A DNA stretch of 64,000 nt from Hyaloraphidium curvatum (taxonomy: Eukaryota; Monoblepharomycota; Hyaloraphidiomycetes; Hyaloraphidiales; Hyaloraphidiaceae). The notes under the pieces are model-generated. The model made no database searches. It saw only the letters and a program-made list of their open reading frames with translations, and was not told the origin of the DNA. A program made the position numbers and the translations under genes. The DNA lies in contig JAIVFI010000007.1 of NCBI GenBank assembly GCA_025558095.1, positions 62,001-126,000 of the forward strand, read 5' to 3'. Shown piece by piece: positions 58,802 through 64,000 of the stretch. How positions within the stretch are numbered: position 1 is the first letter of the stretch; each line of letters begins with the position of its first letter.

Positions 58802-59116
58802 ATGCCGGGACCGCGGTACCTTCTCACGCCCGACGCTCCCCGCGACAGGTTCGACATGCAGGAGGCATTTGGCGACAAGGAGCGCGAGGAGGACGTGTAC
58901 GACGATCTGCCTTATCTCGAGTACATCTCGGAGGAGGATAAGCAGGAGGGGGAGGCGGACGATGCGGGCGGCGAGGGCCGGGGGCATGACACGGGCGCCA
59001 CTCCCAAGGCCAAGGCCAGCGTTCGCCCCGTGCCCATCAAGGTCGCCATCCTGGCCGCTCTCCTCGGTCGTGTCGGCATCCAGGGCTGCATCTCGGACCC
59101 GCGGGCCGGGGCATGA
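58802..59116 (+). CDS. small acidic protein, uncertain
   Basis: 104 codons starting MPGPRYLLTPDAPRDRFDMQ. The first ~60 residues are acidic and tyrosine-containing (KEREEDVYDDLPYLEYISEE), then a Lys/Pro segment, then a short hydrophobic helix (VAILAALLGRVGIQGC) near the end. The composition differs from that of shadow frames, but there is no homologue I can name. The 3' part overlaps a direct repeat (58981-59161). Confidence 0.35.
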   Translation: MPGPRYLLTPDAPRDRFDMQEAFGDKEREEDVYDDLPYLEYISEEDKQEGEADDAGGEGRGHDTGATPKAKASVRPVPIKVAILAALLGRVGIQGCISDPRAGA

Positions 59117-59161
59117 CACGGACGCCACTCCCAAGGCCGGCGTTCGCCCCGTACCCATCAA
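58981..59161 (+). repeat. direct repeat, two copies of ~55-60 bp
   Basis: 58981-59040 and 59108-59161 share GGGGCATGACACGG(G/A)CGCC, CACTCCCAAGGCC and GTTCGCCCCGT(G/A)CCCATCAA. The second copy lacks six bases. Repeat period 127 bp. Confidence 0.85.
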
Positions 59162-59358
59162 CGACACCGCCGAAATAATGGGCTTGATCGACTGGACATG
59201 ACAGACAATGGGCAGCAAAGACTGTTGAGAATCAGCCACTATGTAATGCTATGCCAAATGACCATGCGTTCACTCAGACCCTCTCGTGCCACGGATCCAC
59301 GCGCAGCCCCATCCCCGCCCTGGTCGACAGCCACTCGCTAATCCCCGCCCGCCGCCGA

Positions 59359-60837
59359 TCAGACCGAGATCGCCGGCAGCTCCACGAACGACTCCCAGTG
59401 CCACAGCAGCACCTCCCTCGCCAGCTCCGGCGGCAGGTTCCCCAGGCTGTTGTTCTCCATCCACCTCGCCCACGCCTTGGCGCTGCGCACGTCCTCCGCG
59501 AACCCCTGGTACGCCAGCGGGCCCCGCGGCGCGCCCTCGGCAGGCGGCGGCCCGCGCACGGCGTCCATGACCGCGGGCACGTGGGGGTCCGCGCCGTAAA
59601 AGAGCGCCAGACGGACCAGGCCGCGCGCGCCGAGCAGAGGGCCCTGCTTCTTGACGGCTTCGACGATGAAGGCGAGGTCCGAGGAGGAGGCGCCCGAGTG
59701 GCCGCAGGCAAACGCCAGGCAGCGGAAGAGCTGCTTGCGCAGGAGCGGGCGCGGGTAGGTGGCCTTCCAGCTGATGTGGGGGCCGATGGAGATGACGTAC
59801 GAGACGAGGTTGGCGTCCTTGCTCAGAAAATCGTTGGCGACGAGGTAGCGGAAGAAGGCCACGTCCTTAAAGTAGAGCTTGGCGCGCGGGAGGTACTTGA
59901 CGACCACGGCGTTACGCTCGGCGGCCGGCACGACGTGATGGAGAAAGCGGAGAAAGGCCATCGAGAACCGGAACTGCAACAGGTTTAGGGGTAGGAAGTC
60001 AGGAAACACATGCGGAAACAAAAGTCCACCACCCACGTTGTTGTCACGGAACGAATTGCGCTCGAAATGCGGAAACAGCGCGTCGAAGAGCGTGCTGGGG
60101 TTGGCAATCTGGGTGCTCTCCAGGATGGTCTCGAAGCAGCCCGGGCTGCCGTACAGCGCGGCGTGCCGCAGCGGCGTCTTGGAGAACACCGGCTGCTTCT
60201 CCGGCACCTGGCGGAACGGGCCCGAACTGCGGCGCATAGCGTCGCGGCAGTAGTCCCTGACCATCCGAATGGCGGCCTCGGCCCTGGCGGCGCGCTCCTC
60301 GCGGCCGGCGGCCACGTACACCTTTGGCGCGTGCTCGATGGCGTCCAGGATGTAGCAGATGCCGCGGGCCACGAGCTTCTTGTGGCGCAGGCATTCTGCC
60401 AGCGTCATTGCCGGCAGCGCGGCCTCGGGCACGCCCTCCATGTCCTGCGCCCGCATGCCGGTGAAGATCGAGTCCGAGTGGTTCTCGAGCAGCCACGACA
60501 GCGTGCGGAGCGACGGGCCCATGCACGCGTGCGTCCACACCGACGCGGAGATCGAGCCGTCCAGCGCCAGCGACTTGTGGACCCAGAACTGCACGAACTC
60601 GAGGTTGTCCAGCAGCGCTGCGACGCCGTCGGGCGGGTGCGCGTCGAGCCGCAGCGTCTTGAGCACCGCCCAGCGGTTCGCGTCGGGCTGCAGCGCCATC
60701 AGCAGCTCGAGCTGCTCGGGCGTGTTGGTCAGCGCCGCCAGCAGCGCGGGGTGCGCCGGCGTCGGCGTCGAGCGCAGCGCGTTCTGGAACACCGCCGCGA
60801 GCTCGCGCACGCGGTGCGGCGCAGGCGGCGGCCCCAT
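59359..60837 (-). CDS. uncharacterised ankyrin-like protein
   Basis: Single exon, 492 aa, start MGPPPAPHRVRELAAVFQNA. The protein is all-helical by composition. One segment, KTPLRHAALYGSPGCFETIL, matches the ankyrin repeat opening (TPLh.AA..G......LL). Others are looser (GLVRLALFYGADPHVPAVMD, LAALTNTPEQLELLMAL), so the whole may be a diverged ankyrin or similar solenoid. The C-terminal WMENNSLGNLPPELAREVLL has an LPPEL motif that could be an F-box helix placed at the end, an unusual position. No signal peptide or span. Function not assigned. Confidence 0.65.
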   Translation of the reverse strand: MGPPPAPHRVRELAAVFQNALRSTPTPAHPALLAALTNTPEQLELLMALQPDANRWAVLKTLRLDAHPPDGVAALLDNLEFVQFWVHKSLALDGSISASVWTHACMGPSLRTLSWLLENHSDSIFTGMRAQDMEGVPEAALPAMTLAECLRHKKLVARGICYILDAIEHAPKVYVAAGREERAARAEAAIRMVRDYCRDAMRRSSGPFRQVPEKQPVFSKTPLRHAALYGSPGCFETILESTQIANPSTLFDALFPHFERNSFRDNNVGGGLLFPHVFPDFLPLNLLQFRFSMAFLRFLHHVVPAAERNAVVVKYLPRAKLYFKDVAFFRYLVANDFLSKDANLVSYVISIGPHISWKATYPRPLLRKQLFRCLAFACGHSGASSSDLAFIVEAVKKQGPLLGARGLVRLALFYGADPHVPAVMDAVRGPPPAEGAPRGPLAYQGFAEDVRSAKAWARWMENNSLGNLPPELAREVLLWHWESFVELPAISV

Positions 60838-61455
60838 GGCCGCGCGCGGATCCGTCCGAGGGACAAAATCGGCGAGATTTCGTGGCCGGGAGCTGCGGAG
60901 GCGGCGCGGGGAGCGGTGCTCGAAGAAAGGGGGATTGAGGTGATGGGACGCCCTCTCAACTTCTAGATCCTGGGATCGTCAAACCCACCAGGCGGACTGA
61001 CAAAGGAAAGGATGAGACCATCATCCGCACTTCATATGGTATTCTAGAAGCTGGATCCGTTGTCGCCGGGATTTCCTATCTTTTGGTCCCCCCCTCCCTT
61101 TTGGGTTTGAAAATGGTCAGTTCGCACGGCCTGCTCAGCGTGCCATCCTCGGAGCAAGGAGCATAGTCTATGAAACGCGGCACGCAGATTGCAATGTTCG
61201 GTTGGCCACTACAAAGCTCTAATTGATGCCCGATGAGGTCAAGCGGCGAAGGTGATAACGTGAGCGGGCTGCCCTCGCAGTCCCCCTTTAAATGGGGAAA
61301 TAGTGGCCGATTCTGGGGAGAAAGCAACATATAACCATGAGAGTCATGGCTAGCCTTGGGCCGCAGTGTTGCTATTGAGGAGCGACACCGTCCGCTGCTT
61401 CCGCAGTCGTTCGGGGACGCCCGCCCCCAACAACCAGCGGATCCCATCAACCGCC
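60838..61455. other. divergent intergenic region
   Basis: About 620 bp between two divergent genes, noticeably richer in A/T than the coding DNA. Promoters of both should be here. No RNA gene or repeat seen. Confidence 0.45.
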
Positions 61456-62957
61456 ATGGCCGCAGCAGAGGGTGTCCCGGGGTACGACCTCACCCGCATC
61501 TTTGCGAGCCTCCCGAAAACCTGCCTGGCGCGCGCCGGACGATGGTTCACGGAGCCGGAGGGCCGCGCGACGCTCGTCCGCCTGTCAAACCGCTACGGGG
61601 GAGCCGAGCTCGTTCACTCCCATCCCAATTGGACCCGCCCGCTTCCGTCGGAGCTCATTGAGACCATATTTTCCGGAAATCTGTTCAACGTCGGGCTTCA
61701 CCGCGTTCCGAAGGCCCTGCGGCGGGCAGTGCTCGCCAAGGTCGCCGACTTCCGCGCGGGCTACGCGGTGTTTCAGTGGCGCCGGAACGGGCTCGTCGTC
61801 GACCAGACCTGCAACCGATGCGGAAAGCGCCGCGAGGCCGCCGCATTCGCCATCGGCCGGGTTGTTTGCAACGAATGCTGGGAGTCAGGAGCTCAAGGAC
61901 CCTCCGGGTGGCACCTCCCGTTCCTCCCTCCGGAAATCTTCGAGGCCATCCTCAAATACGTCGATTTGGACGATTGGGTCACTGTACACACCTCGTTCGG
62001 CTTCGCTTCTCGGTTGTGGCGCAAGCGTGTCGAAGGGGTCGTCGAAGCGGCTCTGTCTGCGGCAAAGTAAGGTCGTCGGTGCTGCTTATGGGACTTACGA
62101 CAAGTTGCTCATTTCACCATTGCAGGTTTAGCCCGGACAGGCTCGCAATGGACCTGATGGTGCTCGAGGGCATGACGGGCAAAGCCGTTTCCGCGCAGCG
62201 CTTTCTCGACCTCGTCGGCATCACGAAGGAGTCGGACTTCCTGGCCTTTCTTACCGTCTACTTCTTCAAGTGCCAGCCCACCTTCAGCTGCCGACGCCTG
62301 GCCGAGTTCATCGCCGCCAACCGCGGCCGCACCTCCGTGGACAACATGCTGCAGCGAACCATCGACAGGGGCAGGAAGTTCGGGTTCATACTGGAAGGCC
62401 TCGCCGCCGTCCGCTTCTACGGGACCCTCATCTTCGAAGGAGCGTTCGAGGGCGACAGGTTCCACGACCCCGTGCGCCGTCTGGCCTACCGCCATCTCCT
62501 CGGTGCCGAAGCCTTCGCCGACAGGTGGTTCCAGCCCGATGGACCCGGCCTCCAGGCAATCATCGAAACCGTAAAGACCTCCTGGAACACCACCTTTGGG
62601 ATCGGCATCGACCTCGCCTACCGGGAAGCATGCTTCGTCAAGCACTGCCTCGTCAACGGGATGCACGCGCTGGCTATCCTGGAACCCGCTTGCGACGTCG
62701 AACGCGCTTTCACCGTGTGGGAGAAGCTCAAGAAGATCGTCAAGACCGCGCTCGAACAGTTTGGGGAGGGGGTGGACGTGGATCTGGTGGCAGTAGCATG
62801 CATGGACGTCCTGGAGGACTTCCTCTCGGGAGATTGGGCCGACTCGGAGTACCCCTACAAGTCGTCGGATTTCAATCAGCGCCCAGCAATGCAGGCCGCC
62901 GTGGCTGCCGGTGTTGGTTCGAAAAAGGCCGTCCCCAGGCCTCTGTGGGCCCGCTGA
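61456..62957 (+). CDS. F-box-like protein with inserted CxxC zinc ribbon
   Basis: Two exons, 61456-62066 and 62126-62957, joined across a 59-nt intron (AA|GTAAGG...TTGCAG), total 481 codons (480 aa). The start at 61456 gives MAAAEGVPGYDLTRIFASLP. Two F-box-like helices are present: RPLPSELIETIFSGNLFNV and LPFLPPEIFEAILKYVDLDD. Between them lies CNRCGKRREAAAFAIGRVVC followed by NEC, a four-cysteine (CxxC...CxxC) zinc ribbon. The rest is helical and uncharacterised (FKCQPTFSCRRLAEFIAANR, CLVNGMHALAILEPACDVER). A ubiquitin-ligase adaptor role is possible. The second LPPE copy may be the true F-box. Confidence 0.7.
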
Positions 62958-63198
62958 ACATCAACAGACGATCGAAAGCGCTTCCTGACCCGAAGCGGTG
63001 ATGGCCACCTCCGCTGCCTTGCCGTTCAAGATCTTTGGCAGCTGCTACACGGACTTGTCGACGAAACGGGGCCAGCCTATGTTCGGATTCAGCCCTGACT
63101 CGATTATGTATCACCGTTCTTGAGCTTGTTGAAGATATTCCTATTCTTTTGCGTAATGGTATGTACAAGAACGCAGCTGCGGCAAATCGATGGTCCGA

Positions 63199-64000
63199 TC
63201 ACTGCTCCTGAGGCTTTATGACCGCGCGACCGACGATCTTGCCGGCCTAGAAGGCAAGCGGAGCGCGAAGTTAACCACCGAAATGCGGCAACTACACAAC
63301 ACGACACGCACCCCGAGCTCCTTGAGGATCTCGTTCGCCTCCTCGAGCTTCCGCTTGCTGATCGGGATCGGGTCCAGCTTCCCGTCGCTGGCCAGCTTCG
63401 CCAGCTCCTGCAGCTCCCCCAGCGTCCCCGTCCCGTGCCCCTGCAGCGTCCATCCCATTACGAGCATGGTGACAGGGATCGTGGCGAGCCCGCCAAAGAG
63501 GCCGACGACGGTGAGGGTGGCCCCGCCGAGGCGGAGCATGGGTGCGGCGGCCTGGACCGAGGCGCCGGCGCCGACAAAGTCGATGATGCGGGCGAAACCG
63601 CCGCCGGGAGCTGCGTGTGCCGCGGCGATCGTTAGCCGGAAACGATGGTGAGGTGTGCATCACTACTCGCTGAAGGATTCGGCGGCGCGCCTTTGGAGCT
63701 CCTCGGGGTTCGATGCGTCGATTACCTCCCCCGCCCCAGCGTCCAGAGCCGCCTGTCTCTTCTTGGGGTCGATGTCCGCGACCGTGGGCTTGTAGTCGGG
63801 GAAGAGCGCCTTGACGATCCTGATGGCCTGCAAGCCCAGACCGCCGGCGCCGAATATGCACAGCCTGTTGTTCTCGTCGAACTTCTCCCCCGGCAGCCCC
63901 ACCAGCGACTTCTTGATGGCCCCGTAGGCAGTGAGCCCCGAGCACGCCAGCGTGCAGGCGAACTCCTCCGTGATCCCCGAGTAGGGCACGAGGTACTTGG
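63199..64000 (-). CDS. zinc-type alcohol dehydrogenase (MDR), 5' part outside window
   Basis: Three exons of the 3' half are visible: 64000-~63663, ~63604-63312, 63246-63199. The first has TLACSGLTAYGAIKKS and the NAD-binding CIFGAGGLGLQAIRIVKALF (GxGGxG). The second has FARIIDFVGAGASVQAA, MLRLGGATLTVVGLFGG and KLEEANEILKELG. The last, after a 65-nt intron (63247-63311, GTGCGT...TTCTAG), gives AGKIVGRAVIKPQEQ, the usual GKIVGRAV ending of medium-chain dehydrogenases. The catalytic-zinc half lies past the right edge. The junction near 63605-63662 is not resolved: the only donor and acceptor I see (GA|GTAGTG and CACGCAG) are out of phase, so a different site or a frameshift is possible. Substrate unknown. 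Confidence 0.82.

Noticed and set aside
1-64000. tRNA or rRNA genes, CRISPR arrays, bacterial operon signals
   Set aside because: No cloverleaf with a GGTTCGAnnCC box, no rRNA core motif and no spaced repeat array was seen by eye; the intron-bearing genes exclude a prokaryotic reading.

Overview
This is a nuclear segment of a GC-rich fungal genome. The evidence is short introns (about 41-75 nt, mostly GT-AG, GTGGGT-type donors common), roughly 2 kb gene spacing on both strands, and typical fungal families: a GMA12/MNN10-like glycosyltransferase, a tellurite-resistance/dicarboxylate/sulfite (TDT) transporter, Mep/Amt ammonium transporters, a hormone-sensitive-lipase-like esterase, an alcohol O-acetyltransferase-like enzyme, a bZIP factor and many F-box proteins. 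The species cannot be read from the sequence. The composition and the unusual 7-helix membrane family suggest an early-diverging (chytrid-type) fungus or a GC-rich basidiomycete.

Left part (1-25.3 kb): an RCC1-like protein runs off the left edge. It is followed by a type II membrane glycosyltransferase-like protein, a secreted/anchored Cys- and Pro-rich protein, a conserved uncharacterised protein, and a GT34-like enzyme. Interleaved with these are five intact genes (called R1-R5 here) and one broken copy of a multi-pass membrane family that I could not assign to a named family. Its members share an N-terminal AEWAALFP-like motif, a central CPCPxxxCAG-like cysteine motif, about seven hydrophobic segments, and a last helix with a GLWSVLRGxG-like motif followed by a C-terminal CP. 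Relic pseudogenes and a homogenised last exon show that this cluster is actively duplicating. The same part holds an F-box protein, a five-exon lipase and a TDT transporter.

Middle (25.5-45.5 kb): an AATase-like acyltransferase, a four-exon secreted Cys-rich protein with an arginine/lysine-rich tail, a bZIP factor, and low-complexity proteins. Next is a 14-exon single-chain biotin-dependent acyl-CoA carboxylase (about 1,190 aa by my splicing) flanked by two related F-box-like genes, then two tandem eight-exon ammonium transporters.

Right part (46-64 kb): F-box/LRR-type proteins, a renalase-like FAD enzyme, an RNase III protein with a second, degenerate RNase III half, a MYND-type zinc-finger gene that looks truncated, an ankyrin-like protein, an F-box-like protein with a zinc ribbon, and the 3' part of a zinc-type alcohol dehydrogenase that runs off the right edge.

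Exon structures were inferred by eye from frame, conserved motifs and splice sites. In most multi-exon genes the summed exon length is divisible by three, which supports the models. Transcripts were not available.
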